Assembly: GCF_947258525.1 (NCBI RefSeq)
Contig: NZ_CAMYIP010000214.1
Coordinates: 1-41,198 of the forward strand
DNA from: an uncultured Eudoraea sp.
GTDB lineage: Bacteria > Bacteroidota > Bacteroidia > Flavobacteriales > Flavobacteriaceae
Reading direction: 5' to 3'
DNA length: 41,198 nucleotides
Part shown: positions 9,710 to 18,377 of the stretch, piece by piece
How positions within the stretch are numbered: the first letter of the stretch is position 1
Layout: each line of letters opens with the position of its first letter
Notes under the pieces: generated by a model
What the model saw: only the letters and a program-made list of their open reading frames with translations
The model's database searches: none
What the model was told of the DNA's origin: nothing
Translations under genes and position numbers: made by a program

Positions 9710-10129
9710 CTAGGTCTTTTTCTCGAGTTTGCGAAGTTTCTCTCTACTCTTTGCTAATTTTGATTTTAGCTTTGCGATCTTGGCCTTCATTTTTTCCTCT
9801 TCCACTTCGGAAAACGAATTTCTGGATCGATTTTTATTTAATTTTTCTTCAAGATTCTTGAGTTTTTGTTCGTCTTTAGCAATGGATCGTTCTTTATTCT
9901 TTATGTCCTCTTGGAGATTATCCTTTTCTTTTTGCTTTTTCTCTTTGGCTTTATTCTTTTTCTCTGATTTTCGTTCCTTGCGTTCCGACTTGTCAATTTG
10001 TTTCTTGATCTCTTTTGCTTCCTTTTCTATGGAAACCGGTGCCGGTGATGGACGAGATTCCTGGCCTCTAGAATCATTTATTCCAAAAATTAGGATACAA
10101 GCTGTTAGTGATACTAGGAATATTTTCAT
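9710..10129 (-). CDS. Small exported, highly charged coiled-coil protein
   Basis: 139 residues. An N-terminal signal peptide is visible (MKIFLVSLTACILIFGIN, with cleavage plausible after NDSRG or a few residues later). The remainder, about residues 35-139, is almost entirely Lys, Glu, Arg and Leu in long helical runs such as KKNKAKEKKQKEKDNLQED, ending LRKLEKKT. This predicts a long coiled coil in the periplasm or on the cell surface. Cys11 lies in the hydrophobic core and is not a convincing lipobox. No family was recognised. It is divergent from mnmE. Confidence 0.75.
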   Translation of the reverse strand: MKIFLVSLTACILIFGINDSRGQESRPSPAPVSIEKEAKEIKKQIDKSERKERKSEKKNKAKEKKQKEKDNLQEDIKNKERSIAKDEQKLKNLEEKLNKNRSRNSFSEVEEEKMKAKIAKLKSKLAKSREKLRKLEKKT

Positions 10130-10227
10130 AGTTGCTACTTATTGATAGTAGAAAGATAGTAAAATACTACAATGACCGATTGAAATAATCATGAGACAAG
10201 TAGACCGATTTACTTATTTTTACCAAA

Positions 10228-11613
10228 ATGCACCTAATGGTTTCAAATGATACGATCGCTGCACTATCTACAGCACCTGGTATTGGTGCAATTGCCGTAA
10301 TCCGTGTATCAGGTAATGAAGCAATTGCTATTGCAGAGGGACTATTTCAGCCTTTTCAAAAAAAGAAACTATCTGATCAAAACTCTCATACAATACATTT
10401 AGGCTATCTAATTGATGGACAGCATATTATAGATAAAATATTACTATCCCTGTTTAAGGGTCCAAATTCATATACAGGGGAAGATGTCATCGAGATTTCA
10501 TGTCACGGTTCCCGTTATATTCAGCAGGAAATTATCGCACTTTTCATCCGTAATGGTTGCCGCTTGGCCCATGCAGGTGAATTCACTTTGCGCGCCTTCC
10601 TAAATGGAAAAATGGATCTGAGTCAGGCCGAGGCAGTCGCAGATCTAATATCATCTGAGAATGAAGCTTCTCATACACTTGCTATGCAGCAAATGAGGGG
10701 AGGCATTAGTAATGAGATCAAAAAACTCAGGGATGAATTAACAGATTTTGCTTCCTTAATTGAACTGGAGTTAGATTTCTCAGGGGAAGATGTAGATTTT
10801 GCAGATACAGAACGACTAAAAGAATTGGTTTCAAAAATTCAGCATCTGCTTAGAAATCTGGTAGATTCATTTGCCCTCGGCAATGCGGTGAAGCACGGGA
10901 TACCTGTTGCGATCATTGGGGAACCTAATGTAGGGAAATCTACCTTGCTCAACGCCTTGCTTAATGAAGAACGAGCCATTGTGTCTGAAATTCCCGGAAC
11001 GACCAGGGATGCCATAGAGGATGAAATTAGTATAAAGGGTGTTGGGTTCCGATTTATTGATACAGCCGGGATACGGGAAACGGAAGATCATGTTGAAGGG
11101 ATTGGGATTAAAAAAACGTTTGAAAAAATAGATAAAGCCGATTTAGTTCTATACTTATCTGAGTATCAGAGTACGATTAATGACTCCTTAAATGAGCTTA
11201 AAGAGTTGTCGTCCAAATACCCGGATAAAAAGATCGTTCATGTTCTCACCAAGTCGGATCTGGCACCAAATGGAACTGGCATCCCCCCCTCTACCTATGC
11301 CAGTACCCTTGGGATATCAGCCAAGACTGGCAAAGGCATTCAGGAACTTAAGGATACCCTGTACAAAATGGCGGTAGATGGAGAATTAGGCTCAGACCGA
11401 ACCCTACTAACAAATTCCCGACACTATGAAGCCCTGCAACATGCACTAACCGCCATAAATGCTGTGGAAAAAGGACTATCTGAAGAGGTTTCAGGAGATC
11501 TTTTGGCGGTAGATATCCGACTGGCGCTATATCATATGGGTGAGATCACAGGGGAGATAACTACCGAAGATCTTTTGGGTAATATCTTTGCCAATTTTTG
11601 TATCGGAAAATAA
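10228..11613 (+). CDS. mnmE: tRNA modification GTPase MnmE (TrmE)
   Basis: 461 residues; forms a complex with MnmG to modify wobble uridine 34 in certain tRNAs. The N-terminal folate-binding domain (NDTIAALSTAPGIGAIAVIRVSG), the GxxSYTGEDVIEISCHG stretch and the helical segment with LNGKMDLSQAEAVADLI are standard. The G domain has P-loop GEPNVGKST near 231, PGTTRD near 254 and DTAGIRETED near 278. The C-terminus ends FCIGK, with the invariant Cys. The start could be the ATG at 10228 or, more like homologues, at 10237 (MVSNDTIAAL). A 532-bp gap separates it from the polysaccharide locus. Confidence 0.97.
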   Translation: MHLMVSNDTIAALSTAPGIGAIAVIRVSGNEAIAIAEGLFQPFQKKKLSDQNSHTIHLGYLIDGQHIIDKILLSLFKGPNSYTGEDVIEISCHGSRYIQQEIIALFIRNGCRLAHAGEFTLRAFLNGKMDLSQAEAVADLISSENEASHTLAMQQMRGGISNEIKKLRDELTDFASLIELELDFSGEDVDFADTERLKELVSKIQHLLRNLVDSFALGNAVKHGIPVAIIGEPNVGKSTLLNALLNEERAIVSEIPGTTRDAIEDEISIKGVGFRFIDTAGIRETEDHVEGIGIKKTFEKIDKADLVLYLSEYQSTINDSLNELKELSSKYPDKKIVHVLTKSDLAPNGTGIPPSTYASTLGISAKTGKGIQELKDTLYKMAVDGELGSDRTLLTNSRHYEALQHALTAINAVEKGLSEEVSGDLLAVDIRLALYHMGEITGEITTEDLLGNIFANFCIGK

Positions 11614-11779
11614 GAATTTTGTAATGGTTATGCACTTTTTCCACTTAATCATCAACCCGCAGTAATTTTTCCTAGAACCTATTATAAAAAAAGGGGATTA
11701 TTACTTATATTGCACGCCAATTAACCATTTCAGTAACTATAAATAATTAACTGATTTCATAGAAATTTTATTAGCGTAC

Positions 11780-11832
11780 CCTACGAATCAAAATACTAGT
11801 GATTGTAGGTTTATTTCTGATCAAAGATCAGA
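11780..11832. promoter_or_regulatory. Two adjacent hairpins in the leader
   Basis: The first pairs CCTAC-AATCA (with one bulged G) with TGATTGTAGG, at 11780-11809 around a 9-nt loop. The second is a perfect 7-bp stem TCTGATC / GATCAGA with a 3-nt loop at 11816-11832. Neither is followed by a T-run, so they look less like simple terminators than like an RNA structure or protein-binding site. Confidence 0.4.
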
Positions 11833-12101
11833 GAAAGCAGCCAACTCCCTAATTATTGTTTGATTAAACAGATCGATATTCACAAGTCGATCATGTCCCT
11901 GATATTTATGAACATGGTCTGTTTTATGGTTAAAGTTTTTATTTGCATGTTTTACATACGGTTTTTTAGCCTTTAATCTAGTTTTTTTAAGGAATCGTGG
12001 TATTGAGGCTAATTTGGCACCTCCTTCCTGATAAGAGCTCATCGACAAATGACTAGGAAAAACCAATAAAACTGGCAATTCAAAACAATGAGGTAAAAGG
12101 G

Positions 12102-12133
12102 TTAGGTACTTGTACCTGATCTTAGGTAACTAA
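12102..12133. promoter_or_regulatory. Operator-like dyad with TTAGGTA half-sites before the sugar transferase gene
   Basis: TTAGGTA occurs at 12102-12108 and 12122-12128, exactly 20 bp apart. The first copy is part of a perfect inverted repeat AGGTAC-TT-GTACCT (12104-12117). The second sits in TTAG-GTAA-CTAA, also symmetric. The array ends 12 bp before the ATG of the first polysaccharide gene. Two sites about two helical turns apart fit a dimeric or tetrameric regulator, but no such regulator gene is seen nearby. Confidence 0.4.
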
Positions 12134-12145
12134 TCACCCATATAA

Positions 12146-13504
12146 ATGAATTCTAAAAATAGATTCATATTCACCAACTTATTGATCCTTTTCCTCTATT
12201 TTTGTTTTTTTTATTTTTCGTTCAATGATCCAGAATTAATGAATAATATTCTTTGGCTTGGGATCATATACAATATCAGTTGGCTTTTTATCGTCCTCTT
12301 TGTCAGGGATAACCAATTCTATATTAGCACAGAATATGGTTTTCTCAGGAACTTGCTAGTTTCCATGTTAGTCTTCATTGGAGTTGTGACTTCTTTCGCC
12401 ATAGTGTTTAAATTCACTTTCTTTAGCCCTTTAACCTACCTCTTACCAATTGTTGTTTTTTCTTATCTGAATTTGATATGCCGTAAGTACATATTACAAT
12501 TCCTGAAGAAAAGAGGGGCATATCTATTTTCCAATACACTCCTAATTAGTTCGGGCTACAAATCAAACAGACTGCCCGAATTCGAAAAAGCAATGAATCA
12601 ATACGGGTACAATTTAGTGGGTTATTTGGATGACAAGGAAATAATGATTAAAAACGTTTTAAATCTAAAGATCTTCGGGAATTTACAAGACCTGCCTAAG
12701 GTACTTAGAGCATATACGATCGACGAAGTTTTTATAGATATGTCGCACCTGGATGAGGAAAAGATCAAATCTGCAATCAAAATTGCAGATTCTTTCGGAG
12801 TTCGCGTCAAATTAATTCCTGAAAATCCACTACTCATTGCAAGAAATTATAAGGCAGAAACAATTGGCGACCTTGCCATATTCAGGTTGCGACAATCCCC
12901 GTTGGATAATTTCAGTAAGACGGTCATAAAACGCATGTTCGATTTTTGTTTCGCGGGGTTGATCATGATCTTACTCGCTCCTGTATATCTGTTCATTAGT
13001 CTGATCATAGCTCTTGATTCGCGAGGACCTCTTTTCTATTCTCCCTTTAGAAAAGGAGAAGCAGGAAAAACTTTCAAATGTTATAAGTTCAGGACGATGC
13101 ACGTGTGTGACAACCCGGTGAACGGGGCAAGGTCTACGGTAGTGGACGATCCAAGAATCACTCGTGTTGGAAAATTCTTAAGGAAGACAGACCTGGATGA
13201 ATTACCGCAATTTTTCAATGTTATTAGAGGTGATATGAGTGTGATCGGACCCAGGCCACATAGAATTAATTTACAGAACGACTTTAAAAAGAGTGTCAGC
13301 AATTATATGGTTAGAAGCTATGTAAAACCAGGAATCACGGGCTGGGCTCAGGTAAATGGATGGAGAGGTCCAACTGTAACTGAGGAACAGAAAAATGAAC
13401 GTGTAAATCACGATTTATGGTATATTGAAAACTGGAGTTTGTGGCTTGATTTAAAGATCATATTTCTGACACTTTTCGGCAGGCATCATAAAAAGGCTTT
13501 TTAA
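12146..13504 (+). CDS. Polyprenyl-phosphate sugar-1-phosphate transferase (WcaJ-like initiating enzyme)
   Basis: 452 residues, full length for polyprenyl glycosylphosphotransferases that start repeat-unit synthesis by placing a sugar-phosphate on undecaprenyl phosphate. Four N-terminal membrane segments lie within residues 5-115, followed by a CoA-binding_3-like domain of about 100 residues. A re-entrant or membrane segment follows (about 265-287). The catalytic domain has KFRTM near 314, DELPQFFNVIRGDMSVIGPRPH near 350-371 and KPGITGWAQVNGWRG near 393-407, all diagnostic. The actual sugar (glucose, galactose or an N-acetyl sugar) cannot be read from sequence. It is the first gene of the polysaccharide locus. 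Confidence 0.94.
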   Translation: MNSKNRFIFTNLLILFLYFCFFYFSFNDPELMNNILWLGIIYNISWLFIVLFVRDNQFYISTEYGFLRNLLVSMLVFIGVVTSFAIVFKFTFFSPLTYLLPIVVFSYLNLICRKYILQFLKKRGAYLFSNTLLISSGYKSNRLPEFEKAMNQYGYNLVGYLDDKEIMIKNVLNLKIFGNLQDLPKVLRAYTIDEVFIDMSHLDEEKIKSAIKIADSFGVRVKLIPENPLLIARNYKAETIGDLAIFRLRQSPLDNFSKTVIKRMFDFCFAGLIMILLAPVYLFISLIIALDSRGPLFYSPFRKGEAGKTFKCYKFRTMHVCDNPVNGARSTVVDDPRITRVGKFLRKTDLDELPQFFNVIRGDMSVIGPRPHRINLQNDFKKSVSNYMVRSYVKPGITGWAQVNGWRGPTVTEEQKNERVNHDLWYIENWSLWLDLKIIFLTLFGRHHKKAF

Positions 13505-13570
13505 CTTGTTTTTCAAATGAACCCAAGCTCGGAAAGTCTAAACTTATCAATAGAATAAAATGAATCACAT

Positions 13571-14407
13571 ATGAAAAATCTTTTGCTTCTTGATCTCAAA
13601 CATCAGTCATCTATATTGAACAACCTTACCCCCAGGACATTATCCAAAAGTTGGTTCAAATTTATCATAATATGCCTGGCAGTCCTGTTATCCTCTTGTT
13701 ACAGCTCACAAAGCTTAGATTATCTGCAATCAGACCAATACAGGTACGATACGCAGATGCAGACAACCCCTTATATTGTGCAACCTAATGATGTTTTGGA
13801 TATTAAAGTACAGAGTATGGATCCCGAGCAAGTTGATTTTTTTAATCTTAATAACGTGGATAACTGGCGGCAGGATGCAAACCCAGCCAACTTATATCTT
13901 ACCGGGTATTCCATAGACAAGGAGGGGATGATTAACATGGCCATGATAGGTAAACTAAAAGTAAGCGGCATGACCGTCGAAGAAATAAGGTCTTTAGTCC
14001 AAGGTGAAATAGACGCATTATTACGTAATGCAACTGTATCTGTAAGACTCACCAGCTTTAAGATATCGGTTCTTGGCGACGTTAAAGACCCAGGTACACG
14101 ATATGTATATAATACCCAATCGACCATCTTTGAAGCATTGAGTGCTGCTGGCGACCTGAATATTTCGGCCAAAAGAAAAAATGTAAAATTGATCCGTCAA
14201 GAGGGTGACAAAACGACTGTAGTAAATTTGGATCTGACAGATCCGTCGCTCATACGCTCTCCTTACTACCTACTACACCCCAATGATGTGATCTATGTTG
14301 AGACGTCTAAACAAAATATTGTGCGAAACAATTTAAGCGTATTCTCTATCATGCTGTCTGCCATTGCTACCACGCTATTAGTTTTCGAAGTTACCAGCAC
14401 TAATTGA
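13571..14407 (+). CDS. Polysaccharide export lipoprotein (Wza / BexD type)
   Basis: 278 residues with a Poly_export domain beginning YIVQPNDVLDIKVQSMDPEQ, and SLBB-like segments including ISVLGDVKDPGTRYVYN and a C-terminal HPNDVIYVET. A lipobox LLSSC puts the lipid-bearing Cys at residue 43. That leaves an unusually long 30-residue polar stretch before the hydrophobic core, so the true start may be a downstream TTG at 13616. A C-terminal hydrophobic segment (about 255-275) fits the membrane-spanning helix of Wza-type outer-membrane channels. It lies between the initiating transferase and the Wzc-like kinase, the usual order. Confidence 0.93.
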   Translation: MKNLLLLDLKHQSSILNNLTPRTLSKSWFKFIIICLAVLLSSCYSSQSLDYLQSDQYRYDTQMQTTPYIVQPNDVLDIKVQSMDPEQVDFFNLNNVDNWRQDANPANLYLTGYSIDKEGMINMAMIGKLKVSGMTVEEIRSLVQGEIDALLRNATVSVRLTSFKISVLGDVKDPGTRYVYNTQSTIFEALSAAGDLNISAKRKNVKLIRQEGDKTTVVNLDLTDPSLIRSPYYLLHPNDVIYVETSKQNIVRNNLSVFSIMLSAIATTLLVFEVTSTN

Positions 14408-14576
14408 TGGCTTCACGCTATTTAGTTGAAACCAAAAAGTATGTACCTACATTATAAAGATCACGCACCTGTAATGCCATGTAGAATTCCTACTTTGCAA
14501 TGTTTCTTTGAGCATCATAGATTAAAGGAGGAGACACTCGAGGGACAATTAACAAACAACCTTTGATTCCAAAGAA

Positions 14577-16982
14577 ATGAGATCAAATAAAGACACGATC
14601 ATTAGTGCACAACAAGAGGTTAATTTGAAACTTTTTCTTCATAAAGTATTCATCAACAAAAAGCTGTTTCTGATAAGTATAGGAATGGCTTTACTTCTTG
14701 CCGTACTATATATAGCCATGACTACACCTGAATATGAAGTTTCTACATCCATCTTGATCGATCCTTCAGGCAGTAACAGGATGCTGGGGGAAAGTCAATA
14801 CGTGGAAGGAGGTGTAGGCCTGATCGAAATGGAAAAGAACCTCTACAATGAGATTGGTATTATAAAATCATTCAGTTTGATCAACCAAACCGTTGAGGAT
14901 CTTGGGTTAGACGTTACGTACTATGCTGGAAGTTGGCCTAAAAAGCGGGAACAATATGGATATTTTCCTTTTAAAGTAGCACTACAGCGTGATATGCCTC
15001 AACTATTCAATGTACCTTTTAAGGTGGAGATCTTATCGAACAGAAAATACAAATTGACCCTGGACGCATCCAATTTTGAGGTATCTAATCCTAGGAACGG
15101 AACAACCCATGAGGTGCAAAGAAGCATCCAATTCTCTCAAGAATATGCATTTGGGGAAGAGGTAATCAATGAATATTTCAACTTCATCCTGGATACTCCT
15201 AATTATTCTACAAATACAGATGATTTTAAGGGAGAGGAGCTAAGTTTTGTGATACATTCCTCTGAAGACATAACAAAAGGCCTGATGGGGGATCTGGAAG
15301 TTGACAACATTGATATCCAGGCAAGTATCTTTAGAATTGTTTCCGAAGGAACTATAGTTGCAAAAGAGGTGGCGTTTCTAAATAAGCTAACTGAGAATTA
15401 TATCAATAATAAGTTGAACGCGCGGAATGATATCGCTACTACTAAAGAATCGTTTATCAGGAACCAACTGGCGATCATTACTGACTCACTCTTAAATTCC
15501 GAACTAAGTCTGGAAGGATTCAAAAAAGGCGGTAATGTGATCGATCTTAGTGCTACTGCGACCAGTGCGATGAATAGAACGCAGCGTTTGCAAATGAGTA
15601 TTGCTAAACTCCGCCTTGACATACAATATTACAATGACATGATCCAGTATGTTGATAACAACAGGGATGGTAGCGATTTCGTTTTGCCGCACTCAAGCAC
15701 TATTGAAGATCCGATGATCAATCAGAATATTACGGAATTGCAGACTTTATACGCAGAACGGTCGCGTAAGCGATTCTTTGTTACCGGCAATAACGAGGAG
15801 ATGAATATCCTTAATGCACAGATCAGTCAATCCACACAAAAGTTGTTGACTAACCTGGAGAATGCTGTTGCTTCCGCCAATACCCGGCTCAATGGCGTAC
15901 GAGCACAGCTGTCCAATTATGATGATCTCATCAATACATTACCAACACGCGAAAAGCAATTGTTGTCTTTACAAAGACAAAACACCTTATACGAGAATCT
16001 CTTTAATTATCTAAGCCAGGAATTAGCCAAAACCGGGATCGCCCGTGCAGAGAACACTTCTGATACCCGAATTTTGGATGAGGCGCGCATGGTAGGAGAT
16101 AAACCAATAGCACCACAAAAGTCGCTCATTATGTCTTTGGCATTGATCCTGGGTTTAATGATACCAACAGCATGGCTGATTTGGTTCTCGCCGAATGACA
16201 TTATAGAAAATGAGCTCCAGATAACAACAAATACAGAGATGCCGCTTGTAGCCAGCATCATTCATCATGATCCTGACTCCTCGGGACCAAGAGCCGTTAC
16301 CTCACTCTGGCAGGTAAAAGAGTCCTTCCGTGATCTCACAGCCAAACTTAGGTTCTTTACCACAAAGAAAAAATGTGTGATCGCACTGACCTCAATAATG
16401 CCGGAAGAAGGTAAAACATATTGTTCGATCAATCTGGGTATAACACTTGCAGAAGCAGGTAAGAAAACATTGATAATTGATACAGACCTGCGTAAACCCA
16501 GCCTGGTAAAAGGGATAAACAAAGTGGCAGGCAAAGGATTATCCGACTACTTAACTGGTGAGGTCAAAAAATATGATGACATAATCCATCCACATAAAGA
16601 ACTGGATAAATTACACTTCATCCCTACTGCAGTAGCTGAAGGCAATGTTCATCAATTATTATCAAGTAATAAAATGAGATCATTGTTATCCGAATTGAAG
16701 GAGAAATATGATTATGTCCTTTTGGATACCCCGGCTGTAGGCTTAGTTTCCGACTTCCTGTTATTCTGGGACTATATAGATATAAATCTCTTTGTCGTTA
16801 GACGTCAGATTGCCAAAATTGGGTTCTTGAAAGATCTGGAAAACCTCAATCCTAAAGGCAAGAAGAAAAAGAGCTGTATCATATATAACGATGCTTTGAA
16901 GCGCGACTATAAATACGGCTATGGACCCAAATATGGCATAAATGAAGAAGCGAAATTGGTGAATGATTCACTGACGGTGTAG
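14577..16982 (+). CDS. Wzc-like polysaccharide co-polymerase with tyrosine autokinase domain
   Basis: 801 residues. A Wzz domain with a first membrane helix at about 28-48 is followed by a long coiled-coil periplasmic region and a second helix at about 515-537, preceded by the Pro-containing stretch DKPIAPQKS. The cytoplasmic BY-kinase has Walker A PEEGKT near 609, Walker A' LIIDTDLRKPSL near 632 and Walker B VLLDTPAVG near 714. The C-terminal tail near 776-785 (YKYGYGPKYG) provides four tyrosines for autophosphorylation. In known systems, phosphorylation cycles of this protein control chain length and export with the Wza channel, which is encoded immediately upstream. The 169-bp gap before it is non-coding. 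Confidence 0.95.
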   Translation: MRSNKDTIISAQQEVNLKLFLHKVFINKKLFLISIGMALLLAVLYIAMTTPEYEVSTSILIDPSGSNRMLGESQYVEGGVGLIEMEKNLYNEIGIIKSFSLINQTVEDLGLDVTYYAGSWPKKREQYGYFPFKVALQRDMPQLFNVPFKVEILSNRKYKLTLDASNFEVSNPRNGTTHEVQRSIQFSQEYAFGEEVINEYFNFILDTPNYSTNTDDFKGEELSFVIHSSEDITKGLMGDLEVDNIDIQASIFRIVSEGTIVAKEVAFLNKLTENYINNKLNARNDIATTKESFIRNQLAIITDSLLNSELSLEGFKKGGNVIDLSATATSAMNRTQRLQMSIAKLRLDIQYYNDMIQYVDNNRDGSDFVLPHSSTIEDPMINQNITELQTLYAERSRKRFFVTGNNEEMNILNAQISQSTQKLLTNLENAVASANTRLNGVRAQLSNYDDLINTLPTREKQLLSLQRQNTLYENLFNYLSQELAKTGIARAENTSDTRILDEARMVGDKPIAPQKSLIMSLALILGLMIPTAWLIWFSPNDIIENELQITTNTEMPLVASIIHHDPDSSGPRAVTSLWQVKESFRDLTAKLRFFTTKKKCVIALTSIMPEEGKTYCSINLGITLAEAGKKTLIIDTDLRKPSLVKGINKVAGKGLSDYLTGEVKKYDDIIHPHKELDKLHFIPTAVAEGNVHQLLSSNKMRSLLSELKEKYDYVLLDTPAVGLVSDFLLFWDYIDINLFVVRRQIAKIGFLKDLENLNPKGKKKKSCIIYNDALKRDYKYGYGPKYGINEEAKLVNDSLTV

Positions 16983-17028
16983 TCGCAGAATTGCGCTTTC
17001 TGCAGGACAAAACGTCTTAGCTTGCAAT

Positions 17029-18345
17029 ATGAAGAATCTACCGAAACTTATCTTTTTTCTTCTACTGATACTATACCCGATATTTTCCTATTTAGTATCT
17101 GCTGGTGCCGAAATGGTACCTCATTATGTCTTTGGCGTGATCTGTTTTCTTTTTATGTTGCATACTATATTGCAAATCTATCGGGCTGGGACAAATCTTA
17201 TAATACCTAACTATTTGATATTCTACGGCCTCTTTACCGCCTATACGATAATATCAGGAATGCTACTTACCGATTTGGAGGATGAAATGGGGGTTCAAAA
17301 ATATTTCTATACCAATCTCCATATCTATACGTTCTTGGCACTTCTAATAATTGAAAACATTAGTTTTCCGTCAAAGTGGATCGCATTATCTGCTAAAGCC
17401 CTGGGCGTTATTTTAGTTTTAGCAGCTACAGTGTCGGTTATTCAAATTTTCGACCCTCTGTTCTTTACAAAAAGTAAGTACCTGATACAGGGATTATCCT
17501 ATGAACGAATAGGTGAATACTACAGCTCTAATCCCGATGAGTCTACGAACAGTGTTTCGAGGCTTTTTAAGGGATATCGAACCTCAATATTTTCATACAT
17601 AAATGAGATCTCAGTTGGCATAGACACTATAGCCATTTTTAGCTTGTTGTTGGCATATAAAACTAAGAACAAAGCAAAACTAGCTTTATATGTTATGGCT
17701 GCAGCAATGGTAAGTTTCCTGTCAAGTGCCAGATGGATCATGTTAAACTTTGTCGTTGTTGGAAGTCAATATTTTTGGACACAGAAAAATAAAATCTCTA
17801 ATTCAATTAAATATTTAGTCTATGGCATAACACTTATTTTATTTATTGCGGTCATCGCTTATATTTCGGGGATAGATCTCCAGCGCTTTACGCAGGATAG
17901 ATTGCTTTCCAACAGTGCTTCTACACGACTATTAGCCGTTGAAGTATTTTTAGAGGTCTTTCCAGACAATCCAATTTTAGGTACAGGAGGAATTGATACC
18001 TCCAAAATGCTAAGATTGATCGAAGGCCGCAGTTCGCAAATTCATGTAGGTTATTTAAAGCTATTTTACTATCATGGTTTAGTGGGTGGATTGTTGTATT
18101 TGGGATTTACCTATTCCCTATTAAAACGCTTGTGGAGAAGGGCCAAATTTTCAAATTACTGGGGAGGCTTTTATGCCATTTTAGCCTTTTTCATTGCAAA
18201 CCTTACCCTTGTTGAACTGGATCTGTTCTACCCTGGCTTGATACTAGCTTTTATTTTTTCCAATCATTTGTATTCTGAAACCCAGGAAATTCCGCACCTT
18301 GTAACTAATAGAAAAAAAGGAGCTCAATCAGCCTTAGAATACTAG
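17029..18345 (+). CDS. Wzy-like O-antigen / exopolysaccharide polymerase
   Basis: 438 residues with about ten or eleven hydrophobic segments across the length. A large periplasmic-type loop sits before the last helices (from about DLQRFTQDRLLSNSASTRLLAV to IHVGYLKLFYYHGLVGGLLY). The GTGG and H-x-G-Y-L-K...H-G-L-V-G pattern in the C-terminal half is typical of the O-antigen polymerase/ligase family. Position between the kinase and flippase genes favours polymerase over ligase. Sequence conservation in this family is low, so the exact linkage formed is unknown. Confidence 0.82.
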   Translation: MKNLPKLIFFLLLILYPIFSYLVSAGAEMVPHYVFGVICFLFMLHTILQIYRAGTNLIIPNYLIFYGLFTAYTIISGMLLTDLEDEMGVQKYFYTNLHIYTFLALLIIENISFPSKWIALSAKALGVILVLAATVSVIQIFDPLFFTKSKYLIQGLSYERIGEYYSSNPDESTNSVSRLFKGYRTSIFSYINEISVGIDTIAIFSLLLAYKTKNKAKLALYVMAAAMVSFLSSARWIMLNFVVVGSQYFWTQKNKISNSIKYLVYGITLILFIAVIAYISGIDLQRFTQDRLLSNSASTRLLAVEVFLEVFPDNPILGTGGIDTSKMLRLIEGRSSQIHVGYLKLFYYHGLVGGLLYLGFTYSLLKRLWRRAKFSNYWGGFYAILAFFIANLTLVELDLFYPGLILAFIFSNHLYSETQEIPHLVTNRKKGAQSALEY

Positions 18346-18377
18346 CCCCTACCCTGCCCAATCTGAAATCAACAATA

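Larger units (their letters stand above)
11614..12145. other. 532-bp intergenic leader between mnmE and the polysaccharide locus
   Basis: No convincing gene was found here. An 85-codon minus-strand frame at 11821-12078 matches no family known to me and has no clear supporting signal. The stretch is AT-rich. It contains two hairpins (11780-11809 and 11816-11832) and an operator-like dyad with a repeated half-site just before the first polysaccharide gene (12102-12133). A long untranslated leader for the locus is the simplest reading, but decayed sequence cannot be excluded. Confidence 0.5.

Noticed and set aside
9729-10145. 138-codon plus-strand frame rich in Phe and Ser
   Set aside because: It is the antisense of the Lys/Glu-rich coiled-coil gene, whose codons read backwards as Phe/Leu/Ser. 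The minus-strand reading has a proper signal peptide.
11821-12078. 85-codon minus-strand frame in the mnmE to polysaccharide-locus gap
   Set aside because: No recognisable family, no clear promoter or start signal, low-complexity basic composition, and it sits in an AT-rich leader with hairpins. Treated as non-coding unless homologues are found.
14524-14531. Strong Shine-Dalgarno-like AAAGGAGG before the Wzc-like gene
   Set aside because: It lies more than 45 nt upstream of the ATG and no start codon follows at the right distance; Bacteroidota seldom use such sites. Probably chance.
16985-17003. GCAGAA / TTCTGC hairpin between the Wzc-like and Wzy-like genes
   Set aside because: Only six base pairs and no T-run, so it is not supported as a terminator; the genes are likely co-transcribed.
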